Below are positions 1-6,751 of a stretch of 23,958 nt of DNA, piece by piece. This DNA is from CAYNFH01 sp964396385 (GTDB lineage Bacteria > Armatimonadota > Chthonomonadetes > Chthonomonadales > CAJBBX01): NCBI GenBank assembly GCA_964396385.1, contig CAYNFH010000091.1:1-23958 (forward strand), given 5' to 3'. The position numbers and the translations under genes were made by a program. The notes below the pieces were generated by a model, which was given only the letters and a program-made list of their open reading frames with translations, had not been told where the DNA came from and made no database searches. Position 1 is the first letter of the stretch. Each line of letters begins with the position of its first letter.

Positions 1-201
1 GAGCCTCGTGATAAGAAGGGCGGCGCAGGCGCTGACGCCGGAGAAGAAGGCTTCGTCCGCCGTCATCGCCTCTCCCGGTCCGCCTACGCCGGCACCGTCG
101 TCGATGACGAAGTGGTTGGTCCGGGCGGTGTTGAGGCTGCGGCCGGGGACTCCGGCGATGGTCTGCGAACGGACGCGGGTGATGAGCAGATCGTCCGACA
201 T
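1..201 (-). CDS. OsmC family protein (5' part, runs off the window)
   Basis: The visible N-terminal 67 residues read in frame from ATG at 201 to the window edge. They end in a block matching the OsmC/Ohr-like family: GGPGEAMTADEAFFSGVSAC, followed by AALLITRL. OsmC-type proteins are small cytoplasmic dimers that reduce organic hydroperoxides with a pair of cysteines. The first of these is probably the Cys of SACAAL, and the second would lie outside the window. A good ribosome binding site (AAAGGAG) precedes the ATG. The gene is divergent from the thioredoxin-like gene at 459, and a perfect palindrome lies between them, so both could share redox control; that is inference. The family call is good, but the exact subfamily (OsmC, Ohr or YhfA-like) cannot be told from a third to half of the protein. 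Confidence 0.8.
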   Translation of the reverse strand, partial: MSDDLLITRVRSQTIAGVPGRSLNTARTNHFVIDDGAGVGGPGEAMTADEAFFSGVSACAALLITRL

Positions 202-320
202 GGGCGCGCTCCTTTCTCTATCCGCGTGGGGCAGGACCCCCACCGGCGAGGTCAGCGGTACAGGCAGAGCGATGCTACGTTGAGGGCTTCCGCTACTGGA
301 GGCAGTTCTCCTGCTATGAG

Positions 321-344
321 AATTTGACACGCGCGTGTCAAATT
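321..344. promoter_or_regulatory. 24-bp perfect palindrome, probable operator in a divergent promoter region
   Basis: The half-site AATTTGACACGC is followed directly by its exact reverse complement with no spacer. It lies 120 bp upstream of the OsmC-family start and 115 bp upstream of the selenoprotein-like start. Each arm contains TTGACA, a consensus -35 hexamer, pointing outwards on both strands, so a bound dimer would cover both promoters. No strong -10 box is seen at 17 nt on either side. A dimeric redox or TetR/MarR-type repressor site is a reasonable guess, but the cognate regulator is not in the window. Confidence 0.6.
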
Positions 345-412
345 GGAGCGTAGGGCGGTCGGTCCAGACCGAAGCATCCGCGGCCATACTACCGGAACAA
401 TAGCCCCCGGTG

Positions 413-428
413 GGGAGTTATGACTCCC
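413..428 (+). other. Small hairpin in the leader of the selenoprotein-like gene
   Basis: GGGAGT, a four-base loop TATG, then ACTCCC. It ends 21 nt before the AGGAGGT ribosome binding site (447-452 region) of the gene at 459. It could be a leader stem-loop or a small operator; function not known. Confidence 0.3.
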
Positions 429-458
429 GACAAGACCAAACTATCAGGAGGTAGGAAG

Positions 459-1037
459 ATGGCTGGAGAGAATATTGCGTGGCTGGACTCCGTGGAGGAG
501 GCGCGGCCACAGGCGCGACAACAGGGGAAGCTGGTACTCGTCGACTTGTTTAACCCCGGCTGAGGCGGCTGCAAGACCATGGGTGCCGTGACGTACCCTA
601 ACCCGGAAGTCGAGCAGTACATCAAAGCCCACTTTGTCCCCGTGCAGTACAACGTCGTCGATCAGCCGGACGTGATGGACCGCTTCCACTCCGTCTGGAC
701 GCCGACCATCATCGTTGAGACCCCGGACGGCACGGATGTCCGGCGCTCACAGGGCTACCTGGACCCCAAACGCCTGATCGGTGAGCTCGCTCTGGCGCGG
801 CTCCAGGCGGCCATCAATGGGCACGACTTCACACGGGCCAAGCAGCTTGCGCCGGAGGCGCTCCACATGACCCGCGGCGACGCGGACCGGGAGCCGGAGG
901 CCCTCTATTGGGCGTCCGTGGCCGACTACAAGTCCACCAACGACGTGAACAATCTGATGAACGGGTGGAACCGGCTGCTGGACCAGTTCCCGCAGAGCGA
1001 ATGGGCGAAGAGGGCGGAGTTTATCAGGCAGAAATAG
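459..1037 (+). CDS. Thioredoxin-fold protein with in-frame TGA (probable selenocysteine, UxxC active site)
   Basis: The gene starts at ATG 459 behind a strong GGAGGT site and reads 34 codons to TGA at 561-563. It continues in the same frame to TAG at 1035-1037, giving 192 residues. Around the TGA the protein reads LVLVDLFNPG-U-GGCKTM. In this thioredoxin-like family the position is the first Cys of the CxxC motif (typical relatives read FNPGC-x-GC). Downstream come SVWTPTIIV with the cis-proline of the thioredoxin fold (around residue 75), then a helical TPR-like tail with EALYWASVADYK and FPQSEWAKRAEF, typical of full-length members. No signal peptide is seen, so it is probably a cytosolic thiol or selenol oxidoreductase. 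TGA differs from a Cys codon by one base, so a nonsense mutation or sequencing error is the alternative. A restart at ATG 579 would lack the redox motif. No selenocysteine machinery lies in the window. Confidence 0.75.
564..590 (+). promoter_or_regulatory. SECIS-like hairpin candidate just after the TGA codon
   Basis: Immediately 3' of the TGA, CGGC (566-569) can pair with GCCG (585-588) and ACC (576-578) with GGU (582-584), around loop AUG with a six-base bulge. An alternative fold pairs GCA (571-573) with UGC (584-586) and leaves a ten-base apical loop with G in second place. Bacterial SECIS elements lie directly downstream of UGA and present a loop G to SelB. The distance here is shorter than the usual 16 or more bases, so the fold is suggestive only. 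Confidence 0.3.
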
Positions 1038-1040
1038 GAT

Positions 1041-1109
1041 GATGGTTGATAGTTGATGGTTGATGGACCCGATTCCGGAGCCATTAACTATCAACTATCA
1101 CCCATCAAC
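1041..1109. repeat. Inverted heptamer array (GATGGTT type) between convergent genes
   Basis: The left arm has units GATGGTT, GATAGTT, GATGGTT and GATGG (1041-1066). The right arm (1081-1109) is the inverted form with AACTATC-type heptamers. Positions 1044-1066 and 1081-1103 pair at 20 of 23 positions, around a 14-nt loop containing GATTCCG (1071-1077). The array begins three bases after the TAG of the thioredoxin-like gene. It contains the TGA stop (1105-1107) of the convergent nuclease gene. It could act as a bidirectional terminator, although no U-tract is present. Confidence 0.8.
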
Positions 1110-1878
1110 CCGCCAATTGCAGTTCGCCCTGGCGCCAGACAGGCTCGTTGGGACGCTCACGGCCCGTCTTGGCCGGGCAGTGGCTCCAGAAGGGGCAGGT
1201 GCGGCAGGCGTCGCCTTCGCAGGGCAGCCAGCGCTTCTCCTGCTGGATGTTAGAGGCGGTCTCGTCTATCCACTCCACCGTCTGGCGCATCTGGTCACGG
1301 CTGCGGGTGCTCACCTGCTCTACGCCGTGCCGGAGGTAGTAGAGCCGGACGTCCTCCGGCTCCACGCCCAGCGCCTCTTTCACCAGCAGGTGGTAGAAGG
1401 AGAGCTGCGGGCTTCCGTCCGCCCGGTTCACCCTGGGCATCTCACGATCCAGCTTGTAGTCGATCACGGAGTAGCCGTCGGTGTTGGTGAAGTCGATCCG
1501 GTCGATGACGCCGGTGAGGGTGTAGGGGCCGAAGTGGACGGTGGCCTTGTGCTCGGTGAAGGCGGCCACGCGGGCGCGCGCCTGCTCCACCTCCCAGTAG
1601 AGCCGCAGCACTTCCTCCGCCTCCTGGAAGGGCTTGGTCTTGCGGATCTCCGGCTCGCGGGCCACCTGCCAGATCTCCTCATTGGCTTTGAGGAGCTCGT
1701 CCAGGCGCACCACTCCGTCGCGGCGGGCGAATATGTGGTACTTGGCGAGAGCGGCGTGGAGCTTGCGATGGAAGGCGAGGGACTTGATGGGAGGGCGGGG
1801 CAGACGCTCGATGTAGGCCAGGCGATACTTCAAGGCGCAGTCGTTGAACGTCTTGAGCTTGTTGAAGGAGAGCTGCAA
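1105..1878 (-). CDS. PD-(D/E)XK nuclease family protein, RecB/Cas4-like with Fe-S cluster
   Basis: The 257-residue protein has the RecB-type nuclease core. Asp126 lies in LTGVIDRID, and Asp140-x-Lys142 in YSVIDYK. The QxxxY motif is Gln158 to Tyr162 in QLSFYHLL, and His41 is a likely early metal ligand. One N-terminal Cys (Cys14, NDCALKYRL) and a C-terminal group Cys225-x2-Cys228-x5-Cys234 (CRTCPFWSHC, plus Cys220) match the Fe-S clasp of AddB, Cas4 and related exonucleases. The start is TTG at 1878, chosen because AAAGGAG lies at 1885-1891 at ideal spacing and the protein begins MQLSFNKLKTF, typical of the family. No CRISPR array or cas gene is nearby, so a general DNA repair role is more likely than spacer acquisition. 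The TGA stop lies in the heptamer array. Confidence 0.85.
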   Translation of the reverse strand: MQLSFNKLKTFNDCALKYRLAYIERLPRPPIKSLAFHRKLHAALAKYHIFARRDGVVRLDELLKANEEIWQVAREPEIRKTKPFQEAEEVLRLYWEVEQARARVAAFTEHKATVHFGPYTLTGVIDRIDFTNTDGYSVIDYKLDREMPRVNRADGSPQLSFYHLLVKEALGVEPEDVRLYYLRHGVEQVSTRSRDQMRQTVEWIDETASNIQQEKRWLPCEGDACRTCPFWSHCPAKTGRERPNEPVWRQGELQLAG

Positions 1879-1969
1879 GGCGGGCTCCTTTCATGCCAAA
1901 GCCGGAAGACTATTCATCTGTCTGTGCCATTATAGCGGGTTACGTGGCTGCAGGTCAAGCTTGCCTTAA

Positions 1970-2032
1970 GACGGAAGACGGAGGACGGCGGACGGAATCC
2001 GAATCCGTCACCCGTCTGCCGTCCTCCGTCCT
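1970..2032. repeat. Inverted heptamer array (GACGGAR type)
   Basis: The left units are GACGGAA, GACGGAG, GACGGCG and GACGGAA (1970-1997). The right units are CCGTCTG, CCGTCCT and CCGTCCT (2012-2032). Arms 1977-1995 and 2012-2030 pair at 18 of 19 positions. The loop region carries CGGAATC (1993-1999), the complement of the GATTCCG core found in other arrays. It ends one base from the TAG stop (2034-2036) of the oxidoreductase gene and shares its repeat unit with the array at 12775-12833. Confidence 0.8.
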
Positions 2033-2033
2033 G

Positions 2034-3371
2034 CTACAGCTTGTATCCCGCCCGGTACTTGGGCCGTACGATAACCTCCACTTCCGGCGCGTTCCTGGCC
2101 CGGAGATTGTGCGCATCCCACTCTATCTTCTTGCCGTCCGCCCACACCGCCAGGTTGCCCAGAAGCACCGTCTCAGTCAGCGGGCCCGAGTAGTTCGGGA
2201 AGTTGGACATCGCCGGCTGGCCCGGATCCTTGATCGCCCGAATGAACTCCTCGAAGTGGCCCGGAGACTCCGGAAACTCCACGGTCGGTAGGCTCGCGGG
2301 CTCGATCATTTCGCCCTTGGTGTCGAAGAAGTGGCCGCCTCCGCCATAGTCGCCCGGCGTATACAGCTTGCCTTTGTCGCCAATGATCAGCGACCCGGAG
2401 CTAGGCTCCTTCTCGTCCGATTCCAGCGGCAACAGGCTGGCCGGGGGAAGCTTGCCGCCGTCGTACCAGACCATGGTAAGCGGACCGCGCTTGCCGTTTG
2501 CCGGGAACTGGTAGTGGATGACGGACCAGTTGGGGTAGCTGTCGTGATTGGTGCCGGAGGTCTCGGCCTGCACGGAGGTGGGGTTGCGCAGCTCCAACGC
2601 CATGTATGGGAGGTTCATTGTGTGGCACGCCATGTCGCCCAGCGCCCCCGTGCCAAAGTCCCACCAGCCTCGCCAGGAGAAGGGGTGGTACGCGTTGGGC
2701 GCGTAGGGCCGCTTCGGGGCGGGGCCAAGCCAGAGCTCCCAGTGCAGGTTTGGCGGAGGAGTCTCGCCTGATGGCCGCGGTCCTCCCTGCGGCCAGATGG
2801 GCCGGTTGGTCCAGACATGGACTTCCGTGACATTGCCGATGACGCCGGAGCGTACCAGCGCGGCGTTCTTGCGGAGACCGCTGCTGGCGGTGCCCTGATT
2901 GCCCATCTGCGTGGCCACGCGGTTCTTGCGGGCGAGATCGCCCATGCGGCGCGCCTCCCAGATGCTGTGGGTGAGCGGCTTCTGCGTGAAACAGGCCTTG
3001 CCCATGCTCATCGCCAGGACGGAGGCGTGCACGTGATGGTGGTCCGGCGTGCTCACCGTCACCGCGTCGATGCTCTTGCCCATGGTGTGGAGCATCTCGC
3101 GGTAGTCGTGGAACTGCCTGGCGTTCGGGAACCGCTGCTTGGCATTGGCGAGCTTGTTGTCGTCCACGTCACAGATGGCGACGATCTCGCCCAGGCGCTT
3201 GGCGTCGTCGCTGTCACTCTCGCCCTTACCTTCGATGCCGATGCAGGCGAACTGGACACGCTCGTTGGGTGATTTGTCCTTGGCCCAGGCGGCGGCATCC
3301 GCCGCCAGCACGCCGAGGCCAGTTATGGCGGCGGTCCGGAGGAACTCGCGCCTGCTGCTGCTGTAGCTCAT
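2034..3371 (-). CDS. Tat-exported Gfo/Idh/MocA family oxidoreductase
   Basis: The 445-residue protein starts with a twin-arginine signal (RREFLR at residues 7-12, hydrophobic stretch to about 30, AWA cleavage region). A Rossmann-like domain follows (VQFACIGIEGKGESD, then GEIVAICDVDD at residues 61-71). The family EKP motif appears as QKP (Lys131 in CFTQKPLTHSIWEARR), the variant common in exported members. The C-terminal half has the usual GFO/IDH/MocA alpha/beta domain with WDFGTGALGDMACHTMN. Such enzymes oxidise or reduce sugars and sugar derivatives with NAD(P), which would be prebound before Tat export. AGGGAGAG precedes ATG 3371. The gene is divergent from the aldose 1-epimerase at 3508, which fits shared sugar metabolism. 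The substrate is unknown. Confidence 0.9.
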   Translation of the reverse strand: MSYSSSRREFLRTAAITGLGVLAADAAAWAKDKSPNERVQFACIGIEGKGESDSDDAKRLGEIVAICDVDDNKLANAKQRFPNARQFHDYREMLHTMGKSIDAVTVSTPDHHHVHASVLAMSMGKACFTQKPLTHSIWEARRMGDLARKNRVATQMGNQGTASSGLRKNAALVRSGVIGNVTEVHVWTNRPIWPQGGPRPSGETPPPNLHWELWLGPAPKRPYAPNAYHPFSWRGWWDFGTGALGDMACHTMNLPYMALELRNPTSVQAETSGTNHDSYPNWSVIHYQFPANGKRGPLTMVWYDGGKLPPASLLPLESDEKEPSSGSLIIGDKGKLYTPGDYGGGGHFFDTKGEMIEPASLPTVEFPESPGHFEEFIRAIKDPGQPAMSNFPNYSGPLTETVLLGNLAVWADGKKIEWDAHNLRARNAPEVEVIVRPKYRAGYKL

Positions 3372-3430
3372 AATCTCTCCCTTGAGGTAGTGGGATGCAT
3401 TTGCTCTCCTATTTCAGGTTTCCCGTCCCA

Positions 3431-3450
3431 ATCTCCTACAAACAGGAGAT
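3431..3450. promoter_or_regulatory. Inverted repeat in the divergent oxidoreductase/epimerase promoter region
   Basis: ATCTCCT, six-base spacer ACAAAC, then AGGAGAT, in the 136-bp gap between the divergent starts at 3371 and 3508. Position and symmetry fit an operator for joint control of the two sugar genes. It could also be a small leader hairpin of the plus-strand transcript. Confidence 0.4.
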
Positions 3451-3507
3451 GGCGCTCCAAGAGCCGAAGGAAATCGCCAGTAACATCACCTCACACAGGA
3501 GTGATCC

Positions 3508-4665
3508 ATGAAGGAACAGATACCGGCCATGGCGGCCATCCTGCTTGCGGGCGCAATGGTCTCCTGCGCGGCCGTGAGCAGCGGCGCGGAGCCGTCCGGC
3601 AAGGACAGCATCCAGCGGTCGGACTTCGGCAAGACCCCGGACGGCACCACCGTGGACCTCTACACACTCACCAACCGCAACGGCATGGTCGCTAAGATCA
3701 TGACCTTTGGCGGCATCGTAACGGAGCTTCACACGCCAGACCGCAGCGGCAAGATGGGCGACGTCGTCCTGGGATTCGATAACCTGGACCAGTACCTCCC
3801 GCAGGATGCCACCCATAAGGGGCATCCCTACTTTGGGGCGCTCATCGGCCGGTACGCCAATCGAATAGCCAAGGGCACCTTCACCGTGGACGGACAGACC
3901 TACCACGTGCCTGTCAACAACGGTCCCAACTCCTTGCACGGCGGGCTGGTGGGTTTCGACAAGGTGGTGTGGAAGGCGGAGCCCGTCCGCAGCCACGACG
4001 GACCCTCTCTCCGGCTCACCCATCTGAGCCCCGATGGCGACCAGGGCTACCCCGGCAACTTGACCGCGACCGTCACGTACACCCTGACGGACAACAACGA
4101 GCTGAAAATAGACTACGTGGCGACCACGGACAAGGCCACGCCGGTGAACCTGACCAACCATAGCTACTTCAACCTGGCGGGCCAGGGCGACGTCCTCGCC
4201 TACGAGCTCATGCTGAACGCGGACCGCTACACGCCCGTGGACGACACGCTAATACCGACCGGGCAGATCGCCTCCGTCAAGGGGACGCCGCTGGACTTCA
4301 CCACGGCCATGCCTATCGGGGCGCGGATCGACCAGATTCCGGCCAGCATCGGCGGCTATGACCACAACTTCGTCATCAACGGCGCGGCGGGCCACATGCG
4401 GCTCGCAGCCCGCGTACACGACCCGGCCAGCGGCCGCACGGTGGAGGTGTTCACCACCCAGCCGGGAGTCCAGCTCTACACCGGCAACTTCCTGGACGGT
4501 ACTCTCACCGGCAAGAACGGCTTCACGTACCAGAAGCATGACGCTTTATGCCTGGAGACGCAGCACTTCCCGGATTCGCCCAACCAGCCGAACTTCCCGA
4601 ATACCATCCTGCGCCCGGGCCAGCGGCTGCACGAGGTGACGGTGTACCGGTTCAGCGCGGGGTAG
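3508..4665 (+). CDS. galM: Aldose 1-epimerase (mutarotase), exported
   Basis: The 385-residue protein contains the full galactose mutarotase signature. It has GRYANRIAKGTF (113-124), His144 in NSLHGG, His218 in TNHSYFNLAG, Asp285 in GGYDHNF and the catalytic Glu350 in CLETQHFPDSPN. The two His and Glu form the acid/base set that interconverts alpha and beta anomers of free aldoses. The N-terminus has a hydrophobic segment (residues 6-19) ending MVSC-20, a weak lipobox, so it is a secreted protein or lipoprotein rather than a cytosolic GalM. The start ATG has GGAG seven bases upstream. The gene is divergent from a Tat-exported Gfo/Idh/MocA enzyme, suggesting sugar handling in the envelope. Confidence 0.93.
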   Translation: MKEQIPAMAAILLAGAMVSCAAVSSGAEPSGKDSIQRSDFGKTPDGTTVDLYTLTNRNGMVAKIMTFGGIVTELHTPDRSGKMGDVVLGFDNLDQYLPQDATHKGHPYFGALIGRYANRIAKGTFTVDGQTYHVPVNNGPNSLHGGLVGFDKVVWKAEPVRSHDGPSLRLTHLSPDGDQGYPGNLTATVTYTLTDNNELKIDYVATTDKATPVNLTNHSYFNLAGQGDVLAYELMLNADRYTPVDDTLIPTGQIASVKGTPLDFTTAMPIGARIDQIPASIGGYDHNFVINGAAGHMRLAARVHDPASGRTVEVFTTQPGVQLYTGNFLDGTLTGKNGFTYQKHDALCLETQHFPDSPNQPNFPNTILRPGQRLHEVTVYRFSAG

Positions 4666-4672
4666 AGCTGAG

Positions 4673-4808
4673 GGGGTGAAGGGGTGAAGGGGTGAAAGGG
4701 GTAATTTGTGCACATTCCCGCAGAACCCCTCTGAAGTAACGTACCAGGGGAAGGCTCGAAAGGCTCGAATAGGCGGCTCCACCACCCCTTCACCCCTTCA
4801 CCCCTTCA
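4673..4808. repeat. Inverted octamer array (GGGGTGAA type) between convergent genes
   Basis: Three perfect GGGGTGAA units (4673-4696) are mirrored by three CCCCTTCA units (4785-4808). At least 20 bp pair perfectly (4673-4692 with 4785-4804), around a loop of about 90 nt. The loop holds a second short tandem (AAAGGCTCG-like 9-mers, 4751-4769) and a CCCCT/AGGGG hairpin. The array begins 7 nt after the epimerase stop and contains the TGA (4806-4808) of the convergent PRC-barrel gene. Confidence 0.85.
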
Positions 4809-5495
4809 CGCAGCTTGTTCCCACTCGCCGCGCTCGAAGTGCGCGCGGTCCACGTTCAAGTACACGGTCTCGTCGTCCACGCTCGCGATGAGGCTGCCGG
4901 GGATCTCGGTGTCCTTCGTGAAGAGAAAGCCTCGGCGGACGGTCAGGCCCAGAGGTCGCCCCGTAGAGGCATCGAAGGCGACTTGACCGACTTCGCCCAC
5001 CTTTTGGCCGTCTCGCGTCACCACATCCGACCCTTCGGTGATCACCGCGTTGCGCCGCTCCTCCGCGATCCGAGTCTGATCCGTCCGGTTCGGGGCGCCA
5101 GTGTCCGATGTAGTGTTGTCCGCGAGGATGCCGGCAGCGACGACCGGATAGCCGTAAGCGTTCGGGGTCGCCGCGCTGGGATATGCGCCGGGCCAGAGCA
5201 GCCCCATGGGCGGATAGCCAGCCGGAACGAAGTCCGCGGGGGCGTTGGAGTAGGCGCCGCGGTCAAAGCGGGGATAGCGGTCTATCTCCTGCGCCGAGCG
5301 GTCGACGTGGATGGCGTCGTCCGGCGCCGTCTGGAGGTGCTCCAGCGGGATTTCGATGTCGTCCTTGAACAGGAATCCACGCTCCACCACCACGGTCTTC
5401 ACGTTCCGCGTGTCTGGGTCCAAAATCAGGTACTGGACGCGACCCACGTCGTTTCCTTCCCGGTCTTTGATATGCTGTCCAAGCTCAACTCGCAT
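4806..5495 (-). CDS. Double PRC-barrel domain protein
   Basis: The start is ATG 5495 behind AAGGAGG, giving 229 residues; an upstream in-frame extension lacks such a site. Two PRC-barrel domains are visible. The first, residues 1-65, starts MRVELGQHIKDREGNDVGRV and contains VVVERGFLFKDDIEIPLEHL. The second, about residues 155-225, has VVTRDGQKVGEVGQVAFDASTG followed by LTVRRGFLFTKDTEIP. The two share the pattern V-x-RGFLF-x-KD-x-EIP, so they are an internal duplication. The middle is a low-complexity Pro/Ala/Tyr/Gly linker (GAYPSAATPNAYGYPVVAAG). PRC barrels mediate protein or RNA contacts, for example in RimM and photosynthetic reaction centres. Stand-alone pairs of this kind are often stress-associated, but no specific role can be read here. 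The stop codon is inside the octamer array. Confidence 0.8.
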   Translation of the reverse strand: MRVELGQHIKDREGNDVGRVQYLILDPDTRNVKTVVVERGFLFKDDIEIPLEHLQTAPDDAIHVDRSAQEIDRYPRFDRGAYSNAPADFVPAGYPPMGLLWPGAYPSAATPNAYGYPVVAAGILADNTTSDTGAPNRTDQTRIAEERRNAVITEGSDVVTRDGQKVGEVGQVAFDASTGRPLGLTVRRGFLFTKDTEIPGSLIASVDDETVYLNVDRAHFERGEWEQAA

Positions 5496-5561
5496 GGCAA
5501 TGGCCTCCTTGCCTCTAGATAAAGGGGAGACGCGGGCGGGCAGAAGAACGTTCCAGCCTGA

Positions 5562-5632
5562 AGGATGAAGGATGAGGGATGAACCCGGAATCCGGCGACG
5601 CCTCATCGCCCCAATGCCTCATCCCCTCATCG
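5562..5632. repeat. Inverted heptamer/octamer array (AGGATGA type)
   Basis: AGGATGA, AGGATGA and GGGATGA (5562-5582) face CCTCATCG, CCCCAATG, CCTCATCC and CCTCATCG (5601-5632). The loop contains the perfect palindrome-like CCGGAATCCGG (5585-5595), which includes CGGAATC. The array lies between two minus-strand genes and contains the TGA stop (5627-5629) of the thioredoxin. Arm pairing is imperfect because the left arm repeats every 7 and the right every 8 bases. Confidence 0.75.
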
Positions 5633-6097
5633 ACTACTTGCCAGCGCCTGATGGATGAGCTGCTGGATGGCGGCGGCAGGGCGAGCGCCGGACTCCCGGG
5701 CCAACTCGCGGCCCCGGTGAAAGACAGCCAGGGTGGGGATGGAACGGATGCCAAGCCTCTGGGAGACGCCGGGCAGCGCCTCCGTGTCCACCTTGGCGAC
5801 CAGGAACCGGCCATTGGCCGCGGCGGCTACCTTGACGAGCTCCGGGGCGACCATCCGGCATGGGCCGCACCACTCTGCCCAGAAGTCCACGACCACCGGG
5901 ATGGCGGATTCGGTCGTCAGGCGGTTGTAGAGGGCCTCGTCCGGCACCTCGATAGGCTCGGACGGAGGCGGAATGGCGGCCTGGCAGCGGCCGCAGGTGC
6001 CGCTCTCGCCCATCCGCTGGAACGGCAGACGGTTCTTCTGCCCGCAGTTTGGGCAGGGAACGATGATGCCGCGATTATCCAGCTTGGAGATTGACAT
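5627..6097 (-). CDS. trxC: Thioredoxin with N-terminal zinc ribbon (TrxC/thioredoxin-2 type)
   Basis: The 156-residue protein starts at ATG 6097; a TTG at 6109 is possible but weaker. The N-terminal zinc ribbon has Cys15-x2-Cys18 and Cys35-x2-Cys38 (CPNCGQKNR, CGRC). The thioredoxin domain carries the canonical redox site WCGPC (Cys77, Cys80) in VVDFWAEWCGPCRM, and the cis-proline loop SIPTLAVFHRG. TrxC proteins reduce protein disulfides in the cytosol, and their zinc ribbon responds to oxidants. It is in line behind the PRC-barrel gene on the same strand, separated by a repeat array. The stop codon lies in that array. It is distinct from the thioredoxin-fold protein at 459. Confidence 0.93.
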   Translation of the reverse strand: MSISKLDNRGIIVPCPNCGQKNRLPFQRMGESGTCGRCQAAIPPPSEPIEVPDEALYNRLTTESAIPVVVDFWAEWCGPCRMVAPELVKVAAAANGRFLVAKVDTEALPGVSQRLGIRSIPTLAVFHRGRELARESGARPAAAIQQLIHQALASSR

Positions 6098-6101
6098 GGT
6101 G

Positions 6102-6157
6102 ATTTCCAATTTTCAATAGTGGTTGTGCCAAGTTGTAAATTTGGAAATTGAAAATCC
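6102..6157. repeat. AT-rich short tandem/inverted repeat upstream of trxC
   Basis: ATTTCCAA and ATTTTCAAT units (6102-6117) recur inverted at 6141-6155 (TTGGAAAT, ATTGAAAAT). It is much richer in A and T than its surroundings. It lies directly upstream of the thioredoxin start, so it occupies its leader. It fits the short tandem repeat class seen elsewhere in the window, with a different unit. Confidence 0.6.
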
Positions 6158-6165
6158 AAAGACAA

Positions 6166-6209
6166 GGCCCCTGCCGAGGTTTACGTAGGACACAACCTCG
6201 GCAGGGGCC
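6166..6209 (-). terminator. Strong stem-loop terminator
   Basis: A perfect 16-bp stem (GGCCCCTGCCGAGGTT at 6166-6181, complement at 6194-6209) with a 12-nt loop. On the minus strand it is followed by TTGTCTTTGG, a short U-rich tract, which fits a rho-independent terminator for the long minus-strand operon ending at 6347. It is also upstream of trxC, so leader attenuation is a second possibility. Confidence 0.65.
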
Positions 6210-6346
6210 GCCAGGCAGAAAGGACACACCTATATAGTCTCAGCAGCCTGCTCCAAAGTTCCACCTTTTTCGGACTGACGGCAAAAAATGTCCGGATGCG
6301 ATATGTAGGGCCGCCATCAAGTCAGGAATCAGGTGAGGGATCGGAC
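6210..6346. other. Intergenic gap with a dispersed-repeat fragment
   Basis: 137 bp between the terminator and the PPC-domain gene. TATGTAGGGCCGCC at 6302-6315 recurs with one change at 20671-20684 beside the CheB gene. A TATATA (6231-6236) on the minus strand could be part of a promoter for trxC, but no convincing -35 is seen. No gene found. Confidence 0.4.
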
Positions 6347-6751
6347 CTAGAGCGGGCCGACGCGGTCCCAGTCGGCGAGGCTGGGGGCGTCCGTGTCCGC
6401 GAGGGTAATGACGGCGAAGGTCAGTACGCGGCAGCCCTCCTCCAGGTGCCCGCCGGCAGCCTGCTCCTTGTTGGAGAGGGTGATGTGGGCGTGGACCCGG
6501 CCGTCCAGCACATAGCCGGTGATGCTCAGGATGTCGTAGGGGCCCTCGTCCTCAAAGAAGGTGTCGCCGGGCGGCAGGTTGGTGGTTCTGACCACGTGTA
6601 CGCGGTACCGGCTCACGGACCCGATGCCGGTCAGCACCACGCCATTCCGGATCCCGCTCTCCCGCACTGCTTCCCGCAACCCGAGCAGCACGTCGTCGCC
6701 CGGATTCAGCCGCGCCAGAACCAGGCGGCGCAGGCTCGCTTCCTGTACCAT
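6347..6751 (-). CDS. PPC (DUF296) domain protein
   Basis: The protein has 134 residues from ATG 6751; GTG 6754 is one codon earlier. The PPC/DUF296 fold is recognisable. RLNPGDDVLLGLREAVRESG is followed by NGVVLTGIGSVSRYRVHV, then ILSITGYVLDGRVHAHITLS and GGHLEEGCRVLTFAVITLA. The His-rich HAHITLS and GGHL strands are the usual conserved segments. Bacterial members are small trimeric proteins of unclear function, while in plants the domain accompanies AT-hook DNA binding. The ATG overlaps the TGA of the upstream RraA-like gene (TGATG), so the two are translationally coupled. As last gene of the operon it may be an accessory or regulatory component. No DNA-binding motif is visible. Confidence 0.85.
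   Translation of the reverse strand: MVQEASLRRLVLARLNPGDDVLLGLREAVRESGIRNGVVLTGIGSVSRYRVHVVRTTNLPPGDTFFEDEGPYDILSITGYVLDGRVHAHITLSNKEQAAGGHLEEGCRVLTFAVITLADTDAPSLADWDRVGPL

Noticed and set aside
561..563. Genome-wide recoding of TGA
   Set aside because: TGA ends many genes in the window (nuclease, PRC-barrel, trxC, aminotransferase, RraA-like, SDR, PHP, FAD subunit), so it is a normal stop here.
1105..1878. Cas4 and a CRISPR adaptation module
   Set aside because: The protein shares the Cas4/AddB fold, but there is no CRISPR array or other cas gene. The tandem repeats nearby are 7-9 nt units without spacers.
1060..1935. 291-codon open frame on the plus strand opposite the nuclease gene
   Set aside because: The minus strand encodes a complete PD-(D/E)XK protein with Fe-S cysteines and a well-placed ribosome site. 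The plus frame has no recognisable domain.
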